The notes under the pieces were generated by a model, which was not told where the DNA came from, searched no databases, and was given only the letters and a program-made list of their open reading frames with translations. DNA of 64,000 nt from contig JADNRZ010000001.1 in the NCBI GenBank assembly GCA_015501605.1, positions 3,372,106-3,436,105 of the forward strand. Reading direction: 5' to 3'. The position numbers and the translations under genes are program-made. This document shows, piece by piece, positions 22,990 to 33,830 of this stretch (positions within the stretch are counted from its first letter, which is position 1; each line of letters begins with the position of its first letter). Origin of the DNA: Panaeolus papilionaceus (Eukaryota > Basidiomycota > Agaricomycetes > Agaricales).

Positions 22990-25335
22990 ATGGGTCCTCA
23001 TCTACATCTCCCTCAACATCCACACTCCTGTTCACCCCAGGCCCACCCACGCCATTCACGTACACCAACCCGTCTCCCGCCCTCCTATACCCCGCATCCG
23101 CATCCCCACAATCCCATCCACCGTGCTCGCATCATCATCCCCTCCATACCCATACGCGCTCTGAAAAAATCGTCTCCTCGCACCGCCCTTGCCATTCACA
23201 CCAGAAGCAGAAGACCCATGCGGCCCACCACACAAATCGAAATGTTCATACCCCGGCTCCGTCGCAGGTATATCATAGTATTTCCCCGTAATTAGGTTCA
23301 TGCCTCGCTTATTCTGACTCCCTTGAGATGAGGAATTGACGAATCCAGAAGAGGACGAGTTGAGGGTCGACAAGACGGGTTACTGGTACCCGTAATTCAG
23401 TGTGCCGTTGTTACTCCTTGACGCTGAGCTGGAGCGTTTGAATTTCGAGTTGGGAGCTGCGTTGCGCCAGTTGGATGAGCTAGATTCGTCTGCGGAGGAT
23501 GAGGAGTCGGCGTTTTCGTTTTCCGAATCGTCGTCGGATGTTTCGGCTTCTTGGAGGTTGTATACCTAAGGTATCTTGTGTGTTCTGTTATTGTATTAGA
23601 TATGGTAAAACTCGAGATGAGAGTGGAAATTGACTTACGAGCTAACTATTCATCTAGCTCATCTCTACTCTGACCATCATCTTGTCCAAACCCAAGATGT
23701 TTTCCTACACTCTCCCTCGGCACATCCGTCATCTGCACCGAAGGCGCATGTGCCAATTCTTGTAAATGTTCCAATGCCGTCGTTCTAAAATTCTGCAAAG
23801 AAAGGGTCAGCAACACCTCTAAAAACCAAAGCAGCGACCAAATATACACACCTCACAACATCCAAAGACCCTTCCTTCACGTTCAAATCCTCCATATTAT
23901 TCTCCGCGACCTCCAGCCTATACCGCGGGCCAAACCACTCGAAATACTCATTCCACGGCAAATTCGGGTCAATGTCATTCTCAATCCCCAAAGCGCACGC
24001 AGTCTCATACGTCCACGTCCTAGCGACATTTTTGACCGTGTATCCCCCACCCCCAAGAAGAATGAGAGGAACGTTGTATTTCCTAAGGAACTGCACACAG
24101 CTGGCGTGCCCGTGCATGGTTAGGTTGAAACAACCCAGTTTGTCGCCTGCGAGTGAGTCTGCCCCGCATTGTAGGACGACGGCGGATGGACGGAAGACTT
24201 CCAGGATTTTAGCCATAATCTATGAAAAGAATTACCCTTTCAGCACTCTTCGCAAGAAGGAAACAGGGCTTTGAAACTCACAGGTTCAAAAACACTCTTA
24301 AACGACTCGTCTGTAATCCCATCCTTCAACGGCACATTAACAGCATACCCCTTGCTTTCCCCCTATCTCCCTGTGTCTCTGTTCCAGGAAAATACTCCCC
24401 ACATTTATGGAAGCTACACATCATCACCCTATCTGTGGTATAAAACGCCTCCTCAACGCCGTCGCTGTGGTGGCAGTCGATGTTAATGTACAGCACCCAC
24501 GCGTCGGTGCGCAGAAGCTTGAGGATACCGAGCACGATGTCATTTATGTAGCAAAATGCCGAGGCTTCGCGCTTTTTGGCGTGGTGGAGCTCGCAGGTCC
24601 AGTTTATGGCGATGTCGGCGCCGCCGCATGCGCGACGTTGGGCCGCACCTGCGGGATGGGTAAGTGGGAGGTTGGGAGGTGTGGTGTGTGGTGGAACAAA
24701 CCTAGTGAACCTCCTGCTGATATTGAGCAAAACTCGAATAAGCCTTCGAAGGCGGGGTTATCTTCTCCGACGAGGACTGTGAGGTGTGTTAGTATGCATG
24801 ATTAACATGGAAGTGTTGAGGTATGAAGACGATGCGACGTTGGAATGGGAGTTGAAATGGTAAAGGAGGAAGCAGTGGCGTTATCTTCGCTCCATGGTAC
24901 ATAGGAAATGAAATAAAGGAAATACAGTAGTAACTCACATCTGGTACCTTGATAAGTCATCTTCTCCGCCGTCTCTGGTGTAACTTGCGTCAAAAAATGA
25001 ATGTATTCATCCGTATGAAACGCGTTTATGTTCTCCTGTTTTTCTCTCCGTGGCCACTACACATATTGGTGTACATCGTTATATCGCCCAGGTTATACGG
25101 AAGCTGTCGGGATTCAATAAGCTGTGATAAAATCAGCAGAGCCCTACAACACAGGACAAGACACAACTCACCAAAACGTGCATCTTTTATCCAACATCCC
25201 ATACACAGAAACCAAATCATGTGCAATGCTTATACGGTGGGGCTTCAGAGGGTGTCCGTGTAATCCACCTCAGTTATAAAACCAGAACCCATGCATACGT
25301 CACAACCGCATCTTCATTGAATCAGGGCGAATTTC
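22990..25335 (-). pseudogene. Class I histone deacetylase, copy HDAC-2, degenerate active site
   Basis: The minus-strand copy lacks the first exon (MSKRKV). The GHPLKPHR exon (near 25,250) carries a 2-nt insertion at TGGATAAAAGATG. The catalytic exon reads [16 protein letters not shown] and [14 protein letters not shown]: the charge-relay Asp before the zinc Asp is Asn, the conserved Gly after the HH pair is Ser, and the ASGF glycine is Ala. The following exon is intact ([44 protein letters not shown]). The C-terminal exon ([16 protein letters not shown]) reaches a frame break and stop at 23,056, and is cut by the AIR fragment at 22,990. Sequence lesions and active-site changes together argue against deacetylase activity. 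Confidence 0.75.
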
Positions 25336-25529
25336 AAGTCTGCGAGTCGTTTTGATGGACAAGTTGTAATTAACCGTTTTGTAACCATGATAGCCAACAC
25401 TGATGGCTTCGCATTTTGCCGAACTCTCGCTCCTTCCTCTGTCGTTGCAACGTTCAGCAGTCTATCGCCACCTGCCTCTCCAAATATTCCACTTACACTC
25501 GCTGCTATAGAACGCCTCGTCTACTTGTC

Positions 25530-27170
25530 GAAATTGAGTATTTGGATTATGATGATGTCATGGTGCGTTGGTTTCTCTTTTGGTTTCGCTTCACTATGCG
25601 AATTGGTTGAATTGAACATCGATCATACTTATATAGGGTATCACCCGCTATTTCGACGCAGTGCCTGATCTGAGTGCTGCGTTGAGTCGAACGGTGTGTA
25701 AGAATTGTGAGTAAACGATCAGTATTATCATTTCTTCGTATTATTATTCGTTCTCCTATGCTTTTTTGTGAATTTTTATTCGCTTTTCTCGGCCCATCCA
25801 TTTGTCAATGACCTTTTCTCGACCTCTCCATTCGCCAACAATACTAACGCGAATTCTACCTCTTAGTGCCTAACATGCGGTGTACGCGATGAACAATCGA
25901 CACGGTCATGTCCAATCCCAAAGTCTGTTTTACATCTGGTATAAAGGGGCGTATTAACACTGTATGTGTTTCTTTTCACCTCTCTCTTTGTGAATTTGCT
26001 GATTCATAATTTTTGTTATTTTATTTCATTTATCGACTTGAAATATTTTGCTCGCTACAGAATTACCCCAATAGACACTCAGAGCGCGCCATGATGTCCT
26101 CACGAGCTAGGAATGTGATCGCTGTATTTCGTCGTTTCATAAGACTGATGTCAGTCTTGTGTCCCTGTCGTTCTTCTCTACCTTGTATTCACCTTAATGA
26201 AATATTCCCTCCATCAAAACCCCTCCTTGCCCGCCAACTTAAATCACGTTGCTTCATCCAAGAGTGCCCAACGTGGTGGCAGATCTACGAATACCTTAGC
26301 GAAGCTCAGCAACGCGCCACCCTTGAGCGGCGGCTGGAGAACAAAGGCAGCGAGGCGTACATCGTGGACGATCAGTGTGCTATAATTGTGGTGGGGTGGA
26401 GCATTGGGGAGATGTCAGTTCAATTTACTGGAAGCGAGAAAATAGACATTTACTGATATATTTGTGATTTTTACAGGACTGCGACGAAGCCACGAAGCCA
26501 GAGTCCGATTGAACGATCACCTGTCATTCAGTGCTTAAAATGTGGTGAAAGGCCCTTTCCAGGATCCTACAATCGAGAAACAAAATAACAATACGAAGTC
26601 AGCGACGAAGCCTAGATGTGAACGAACAGTGGCCGGATGACGCGCTGGATCAGGTGGGGAGGAAAGCGAGGGTGAAAGCGAGGTTGGCGTTGCAGAAACA
26701 CGAGGAGAGAGATGAGGAGGAGGAGGTTTGATTTGGGAGTAGGAGGAACCTGAATGCGAATCCGAGTGTGAACGTGAAGGGCAATACCGCACCTCAAGTG
26801 CCAAAGGGAGCCCAAAAAGATGCGCTTTGGGTTATCGTTGAATGCGAAGAAGGCTGACCAGGGAGTTTGTTGGCGGGGTTGGAAGTGCCGAGCAGGAATG
26901 ATTGTGTGAGGAGTGAGATGGGGAGTGAGGAGAAGAGAGATAGAGATAGAGATAGCGGGTGGCAGAGTGGTGGTAGAGGTAATGGTGGGGGGTGGGTCGG
27001 AGAACAGTGGAAGGGGCGGGTCTGATACAAGCTTGAAGAGGGATAGGGATAGGGAGACGGGGAAGGACAAGAGTTGGTATAGGGATCGGGACAGGAGAGA
27101 TGCGGGAAGAGATGCGGATAGGGACGAGATGAGAAATGGGAGGAAGTATATGCGAGGTTATGCGAGGTAG
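25530..27170 (+). pseudogene. AIR1/AIR2-like zinc-knuckle protein, copy AIR-4, 5' truncated
   Basis: Begins abruptly at IEYLDYDDV (about 25,533), with the whole N-terminal half missing. The first knuckle is cut by a deletion: CKNC is followed directly by the intron donor at 25,705. Knuckle 2 (CLTCGVRDEQSTRSC) is visible at 25,860-25,915. The PTWWQIYEYLSEAQQRATLE exon is at 26,265-26,330. The last-knuckle exon is broken after DDQCAIIVV. The Arg/Asp-rich tail reads RDRDRETGKDKSWYRDRDRR near 27,040. The 150 bp upstream (25,380-25,530) match nothing else in the window. Confidence 0.65.
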
Positions 27171-27606
27171 TGGTTGTCTGCGATGTGGTGTTGTGTGCTT
27201 GTTTTCTGGTGGATGTTTTTTTCAACGTTCAATCTTTACTCTTGACTTTGATATACTGTCCTATTTTCTATGCTTCAAGCCGTGCCGTATGTTCAGCGTA
27301 AATGATACTGTCAATGCACTCAATCTGACAATTATGATGATGATGATGTCATGAGACTCATTCAGGCCCTGAGTTTAACGTTTGTTGTGAACCACCACCA
27401 TCGTCTCTGATGAACACATGCCATTCCTTATCGGTGACTATACAACATCTACGTATACAACAACATACTATTGCTAGAACCTAGTATAAGTTTCCCTTAC
27501 CCTGCATTCAACTTGATTGTTTTTTCTTCTTGAATTAAACTGGGATCTTGTACATAACCACGACGCATCTTGCTATCTGAACCCGTCTGCATCAGTCTAC
27601 AACACA
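27171..27606 (+). promoter_or_regulatory. AKTIP-like 5' flank
   Basis: Noncoding; shared with 1440-1715 and 36,860-37,135, including a (GAT)n run near 27,336-27,350, an ATACAACATCTACGTATAC box near 27,441-27,459 and the CAATGCTTCG start context. It is presumed to contain the AKTIP-2 promoter. Confidence 0.4.
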
Positions 27607-28714
27607 ATGCTTCGCCCACCACCATCTACATGACCCTCACCTGCGCTAGTAACGCAGGTTATCACCAGCACATCCGGCGCTTCTGGCAGCGGTTCCGGGT
27701 CTGGCTCAGGTTCGCAACCGCAACACGACAACGTCCTCGTGCACACTGCTTTCTCACTTGAATACGCCTCCCCTCAGGAATATCAACCACTTCCCGCCTA
27801 GGATATATGCGTTACCGTCTCTGCCAGTTATTTCATACGAGATGGGGTATTTTTTATACATCAAGGTAAGAGGTTTTGTCGGATGTCGTGGTTGTGGACT
27901 TTGAGCTGATTGCTTTCCTTTATGTCGTATTTGATTTCATATTATTCTACCCTTCACGATGAATTAATCTGCATGTAACAAAAAAGGGTTACTACGCCGA
28001 CTCTGTCTTCAAATTCCGCATCACCTTTCTCCGGACCTTCTCTGATCACCCACCAGCGTCAAATTCGTAACCGAGGTCTTTCATCCCCTCGTTTCGCATG
28101 AAGCGTTTAATTTGGGATATCATTTTAAGCACTGGAGGTGACTTTGGTTTTTTTATTTCCAGTGATCACTAAGGCTTGACGATTGCTTAATTTTACTTTA
28201 GAGCCGATGAATATACCACTGCACAGCATTAAAATGTCGTTCAAGAAGCATACATTGGATAGGATTCAGGACAGCGATTGTTATAACAAGGAGGCTTTTA
28301 GGTTCGTCTGCCTCTCTCTCAACTCAACTCAATCAACTAACCCTAACACTTAATTTTTTACCCATACTCGAAAACAGACTATTCAGAGACTCAACCTCGT
28401 CATTCGCCAACCTCGCAGCGCAATCTGCCCAACTGTCATCTTCGGATTCAGTGTTGTTCGATACCGTGACGGATGATGGGCATCCGAAGGGGAACTTGAA
28501 GGCAAGGCAGGGCGTTAGCTCTGGATCTGGGTCTTGATCAGTCAGGCCGAGTTCGGGTAGGGGTATGAGTATGAGTGCTACTGGAGGTGGGAGCATGAGC
28601 ACGATGGGCAGTGGAATAAGCACGACAGGACCTGGAACTGGGCTGGCGACAGCGGGGCCGGGCTTGATTTTTGAGAGGCTGGCTGTGGACGAGCTGAGAG
28701 TTGAACGGGAGTGA
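27607..28714 (+). pseudogene. AKTIP/FTS-like UBC-fold protein, copy AKTIP-2, stop codons
   Basis: The ATG at 27,607 gives MLRPPPST followed by TGA at codon 9. Later DNVLVHTAFSLEYA and FIRDGVFFIHQG are recognisable, followed by an intron, the GYYADSVFKFRIT..DHPPASN exon (28,000-28,140), a damaged middle exon near 28,200, and the last exon with LFRDSTSSFANLAAQSAQ (28,378-28,430). A terminal TGA sits at 28,712. Several independent lesions mark it as a pseudogene. Confidence 0.65.
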
Positions 28715-29260
28715 TTGGGGGTGGGTTGTGTAATTGTGAATGAAGGGTTTGCATTTTTACGTTGCGTTCTCCTTGTACGTTTCGATGAATGGGATATACC
28801 CCGCTTCAATTCTGAACTCAGACTCGTGAAAGTGATAGGAAGATTTGTAAATCGTCAATACTTGAGGGCTGAAATCCAGATATTATGTATTCAAACGATT
28901 TTACATACAATAATGTTCCAAACCGATTCCATCCCGCTTGCATACTTGACCAAAGCTTACTGCAATCGCTTTGATAGTCTACATCCGCTAATTAAAATAA
29001 AAAAAGAGGGTATGCTCGTCCATTGATTCAATACATTGCGAGTATTCACGAAGATGTTTAATTTGTAACAGCATGACGTTGAATTCGGAAACGACGAGCG
29101 CATCGTGACTTGCAGATCAGTCTCCCGTAGTCGGACCACGAAGTCGATCCCAACACTCAACTAAATCCCAGCGATCGTCTAATTTTTTAATCCAATCCAA
29201 CCCAGGAATGGCACAAGCCGCACGCGCGAATTGATTCAATGAAATGCGCAGGAACCGTGT
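28715..29260 (-). other. AKTIP 3' flank and remnant of an unidentified minus-strand gene
   Basis: Positions 28,715-28,980 match the 3' flank of the other AKTIP copies. Positions 28,990-29,215 on the minus strand contain broken coding sequence (IPGLDWIKKLDD, LVECWDRLRGP, LLQIKHLREYSQCIE). It is related to the small ORF at 18,314 and, in its first part, to 40,210-40,320. The family is not recognised. Confidence 0.35.
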
Positions 29261-29269
29261 CCGCCCCAG

Positions 29270-29490
29270 TTGCGTCGAATGCGAGGGCTGGGAACACAGC
29301 GATTGGACACCTCAGACCGAACGGATGACGGTGATTATAACCCCTGGTCTGCGCTCATCGACGGGATAAAATACCACTCTGACACCCACATCGCCAAGAC
29401 GATGCATATGCTCTTATACGCGGCGCAGAAATACCCCTGCTGGTGGTGTTCCTGGAGCGTTTAGAGATGATTCAGAGTAAGAGGAGGGCA
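29270..29490 (+). pseudogene. Fragment of an unidentified gene, possibly questin-oxidase-like
   Basis: Plus-strand segment with PWSALI followed, in another frame, by YHSDTHIAKTMHMLLYAAQK, cut after YPCWWCSWSV. The pattern Trp..His-Ser-Asp-x-His-x-x-Lys..Leu resembles the C-terminal part of questin-oxidase-like (DUF4243) proteins, but this is only an impression. A longer version sits at 40,370-40,735. It lies just beyond the 3' end of NACHT-3. Confidence 0.25.
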
Positions 29491-29625
29491 GTGGAGGCGC
29501 ATGCTGGGATTGGAAAGGGAAAGTTTGAATTGTATTCATACAATTTGTTCTGTGTGTAATACATATGTATATCATCGCCATAAAACTGCCTGCCATGTAA
29601 CAACTAGATTGGGGTTCCCGCATTT

Positions 29626-32600
29626 TCATCTTCGAAGTGTGTAATCTCTTTCCGCCTCGTTATAACGGTCTTGGAAACAAAACCACCTATTCCACATCGA
29701 CCAGCTGGCGTCGTCGATACGAAGGCCCGTACTGGGGTCTATGGTTTTCTCTGCTACCTTAGATGCGGGAAGGTCATGCCCGCCGTCCCAATCGCCATCG
29801 TGCTCTGTGTCGGCGTTGTAAATCCAACTGGTTTCAGGCGCATCAACCTGACGGGGTTGAGACCCGTTGCATATGTGGTACAGCTGTTTACATACAGTCA
29901 GCATCTCAATAATGAAACCAGCTTCAGCAGTAGCAGAATACATACACGTATATAGTCATGAAGGAGACCAAGATTGCATCTACAACCTTTGGGATGGTTA
30001 TAGTGGAAGTGGGGTGGAAGGAAATACCAACGGGGCAGTGTACAGGGACTGAATTCACTCGAAAGCAAGCACCACAATTCTTTGTGAGAATTGAATTCGG
30101 GATAGGCAAAGTTGAAGGGGAAGGTAGTATCCTCCATTGCAGAAACAACATGGGGTGGAAAAATCTTTTGGGATGTTTCTTCCAAAGCTGCAACTACCTC
30201 AGCTGAAAGGGGGCAGTCATACCATATAAATATGCTGATGTCTTCTAAGAGGCGACACACGACGAGTGCACGCCAATTCTTGCCTCCTGTCTGCTTCAGG
30301 TGGTCAATAAGGTCTTGATGCTCAACAATGAATCGGAAAGAACTTGAATCTTCCAATGCATCAAACCTACACAGGTGAAAGCCCATTTGGGCAGCTTCAT
30401 TAGTGATAGAATGATACCAGATGTGATTAAAATACCAACATTGAGTTAATATGCCTGATACTGAATACCGCCGCAGCAGTTGCCAGCACAGGGTGATATT
30501 TGGTTCGTGCATTCCGTCTCAATTTTTTGATTTCCAGTGCTTCCTTCTCTGGAGCTGGCAGATATTTGTCAAGGACATCCAAGAATTCGTGCCAATCATG
30601 GTTCGAATAATCATTCAGCAAGAACTGGTGCTTCTTTGAGGAAAAGAAGTCGCATATGTTGACTCCTGTGTCGCCCTGGATGCACGCTTTGAGATACCAA
30701 TCGACCAATTTAACAGGATCGTTAGGATGAAAGTCGGAGTCAGGTGTGTCCATGGGTGGAAATAGTCCTTCCTGATACATAACAAGTAGTCCCACTGGAA
30801 GCCGTGCTCTTTCAAATTCCTGGTGAATTCGGACTGGCATTGTTGCTATTGCTGGTGCGAAAACAGACCATAGATCCCGGTCAATCATGTCGACCATGTC
30901 AGCTGAATCCCGAAAAAAAATCATGTTGACCATGTCAGCTGAATCCCAATATCCGTTCGATTGTAGTCGACAAAGAGTCATATACAGCATCAGCCTGTGC
31001 GAGGTGTCCCACCGGGTAAGTTGTCTGACTACTTGGTCCCTGAAAGAAGGGTGGCGAGACGTTCGGGTTTGGAGTATGATCAGGAAACAATAGATGATAT
31101 ATTGGTCATCAGCCACAGGAAGATCTGGTTCTACCGGTGCTATAAAGTATACTCAGAAACCTCTCTTCTGAAAAACAAAGAGCACTCACCACCCAGATGT
31201 CGTAATGTCGTTTCATAAAGCTCCTTGTCGACGCTCGGGATATCAACATAAAATTCCTCCGATCGATGTGGGTCTAACAGAAACTCGAGAAGCGATGCAT
31301 GTTGAAATCCAGGTGGATAGGGTTTGTATCTGTCTCTGTTATGCTTGAATTGCATCCCATCTTCGTCACAATTCATAATAGACTGCAAATCAATGAGAAG
31401 TGTGTGGACGGAATGAGGTAAGGAGAGAAGGATCCGAAGGTAGTCTCTGGAATCGACATCGGGCAGTTTACCCCAAAATGAGGCTGTGGTGATTCGGAAG
31501 GCTAAAATCTGGTGGACAAGCTTTGGGTGCTTGGTTTGCCGGAGAATGTGGAGGTACAGCGCATCCAGATCTGCATACGGTCGATCATCACTAGGAAGGG
31601 CGTGCTTCAAAATCGCTTCCAGTCGCTCGCAGGGATGACCCCGTAGATCCTTGATATATCTGATAATAGTGGCGGCGAAGACAAACTGCCCAGAAGCGCG
31701 CTTGATGATCTCCTTGACGAGCTCAGGTGACGGCCAACCAGCTGGAATGCGGTATTTGAGTGGATGTGATTGCTTGATTTTCGCAGTCTCGTCGTTCATA
31801 AACACCTCGATGTCGTGATCGCTATCGCAGTGATCCAGGAGCGAAATGCTCCGCACAAGGTGCGAATCCTCCGACTGCTTGTTGGTCATCCATGTTCGAA
31901 TCGCCACCTCCGGTCGACTGGCTAGAAATACCGAGCACGGGAACACGTCCTGGTAACTAACAAGAGTAGCCAGGGCCTCCAGTACTTGGGTTTGGCCGAC
32001 TTCTTCCTTGCACTCGTCCAAGCCATCGATAACAAAAACTCTGGGTGGCACGCAGGTGGCACCCTCATGGCTAGCCATGTCCCGTTGTAGCTCCTTCAAG
32101 GGCTCGATAATCAGTGCCACAACTTGTTCTGTGAGGGTAAGGTCGAAGACGGATGGTGCTGCGGAAACGACATGCTCTACGAAGCACTGCAAGCCAGGTA
32201 CAATTTGGGTGAGCTGGTAAGCGATGGTAGCGACGAAACGACCTTCGTGGCCGCGATGACTATTCGCATGTGCTGTCCTCGAGAAGAAAAAGGAGGCGGC
32301 AAGGTTCGACGCCGCTCGAAGCTCCATGGCGAAGGTCTGTGCAACGGCTGATTTCCCTGCGCCTGCAGAGCCGTACAACCACATCATTCGAGGACGACCA
32401 TTCCGAGCCCACTTTCGTGTCGTGTTCAAAAGTCTGGTCCTGGTGTTTAGGTGGCATTTAGGAGCGTCGTATCTATCCTTGGAGTTAAAGGCTGCTCCTG
32501 GTGCCGAGTGTTCGTATAGGATCTGTATCGCTGCAGACGCAGGGGTCAGACATTGCTCTCATCATGATTTCGTAGGAGAGTTACTCACCACCTCTCGTGT

Positions 32601-33127
32601 TATGCGCTTGGTGAACATGGGTATGGTTCTGAAATATGGGATTCCCACTAAATATGATTCTGCTGTTGGGACCAAAGATCGCTGGGTGTGGATCTGGGGC
32701 GGCTACAGTGTTACACCATGTAAGCATACAGAACAGTAACACCGCACAGGGTAACTCACCTGATGCATAATTGGCTCCCACAACATGGCTGGGTGGTTGC
32801 AAAGATGGATATCCGCCGCCCGGAATCAGACTCGACGAGCTCGGGACTCCTATGCCTGCTTCTGGGTGACCGGGTTCAGAGGAAGCCGTCAGCGTCGAAT
32901 ACATGTACAAGTAGCCTGGAGAAAGCATACCATGCGATGCCTCGACTCTAGGTGGCAGAAGGTAAGGTCCACTGGCAGACGAACGAGTGTCTACAGCAGA
33001 ACGATGGCATTAAATCCAAGTTGGGGTATATTCAACTATTGCATTCCTTACCTTTGGGCGCTGCTGGACGACTCAGTGGCGATGGACTTGCGCCACGGAG
33101 GAGAGGTTGAGTCCGAATGGGCGGCAT
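29626..33127 (-). CDS. NACHT-domain NTPase (fungal NLR-like), copy NACHT-3, 2-nt deletion after NACHT
   Basis: Exon 1 starts at 33,127 (MPPIRTQPLLRGASPSPLS). Exons 2 and 3 are open, the only copy besides NACHT-1 with an intact N-terminal region. The NACHT exon (429-codon ORF, 32,429-31,140) carries P-loop GSAGAGKS, Walker B VFVIDGLDECKEE and the LLEFLLDPHRSEEFY end. A 22-nt GT-CAG segment (31,189-31,168) would restore frame locally. About 20 nt further, TATATA is shortened to TATA (near 31,141), so the downstream ORF (31,116-30,427) is out of frame. This ORF also has an in-frame 36-nt duplication. The final exons with WYDCPLSAEVVAALEE and IDPSTGLRIDDASW are intact. The copy is either a pseudogene or a truncated NACHT-only protein. 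Confidence 0.75.
30886..30948. repeat. Imperfect 36-nt in-frame tandem duplication in NACHT-3
   Basis: The unit ATGTCGACCATGTCAGCTGA is followed 36 nt later by ATGTTGACCATGTCAGCTGA, separated by a CCCGAAAAAAAATC linker. On the minus strand it doubles the peptide DSADMV..MI. It is absent from the other three NACHT copies and preserves the local frame. Confidence 0.75.
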
Positions 33128-33830
33128 TGGGTGGAAGAAGGCAAAAGGCAAGGCTCTCAGCTTGCAACACCTGTTCACCGATTATCTGTCGAGGGTGTGA
33201 ACAGCATGCACACCTTCAAGCAGTGCACTGCATATCTATTTTAGCACATTGACATAATTTGACGCAGCTGGAACTTGTACTCACATATCAACATTTCGTA
33301 CTTGATGACGGCTCAGTTAGTCGTCTTCCTGTGCCCAACCTACCTTAGAAAAATATTTTTCGCACCCATACAACCTAAGAGTGAAAAGAAGTTTTCTGTA
33401 GTTCAGAGTTGTGCCTGATAATTCAAATCGTGGTTGTGTAATTTTCATCATGATGAAATCCTTCAAGGTGCTGGGTTCCAGTAGATAGTCCAGATATCCA
33501 AGTGGCTGCGTCTAAGTCGGTATGTGCAAGTATGATGGCAGTCCAAGAGGATGCTTGCAGCTCCGTTTTATGGTATCGTGGAAAAGTAAGAAGTATAGTT
33601 GGTGAGCGCATCTAGGGGTGAACCCAGCACGCCGGCGAAACCGTAGCGTTGTAAATAATCAAATTGAATAACACGTATGGAGGTATTACAGTTAGAGGGA
33701 TACGGACAAACAAGATAGCACCAGAAAAATGGAATACAGAAAAGAAAGAGTAATTGTATAGAAAGAAAGCAAAAGGGATGAGAGATAATTCAGTCATGGA
33801 AGAAAAGCAGCCAACGCCTTTTCCCCAGCC
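33128..33830. other. Intergenic between NACHT-3 and HDAC-3
   Basis: Positions 33,128-33,370 are the 5' flank shared by all four NACHT genes (compare 12,247-12,480, 21,999-22,240 and 44,243-44,480). Positions 33,370-33,830 match nothing else in the window, and I see no gene in them. In the other units this place is taken by the AIR 5' fragment, so this spacer may be the ancestral arrangement. Confidence 0.45.
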
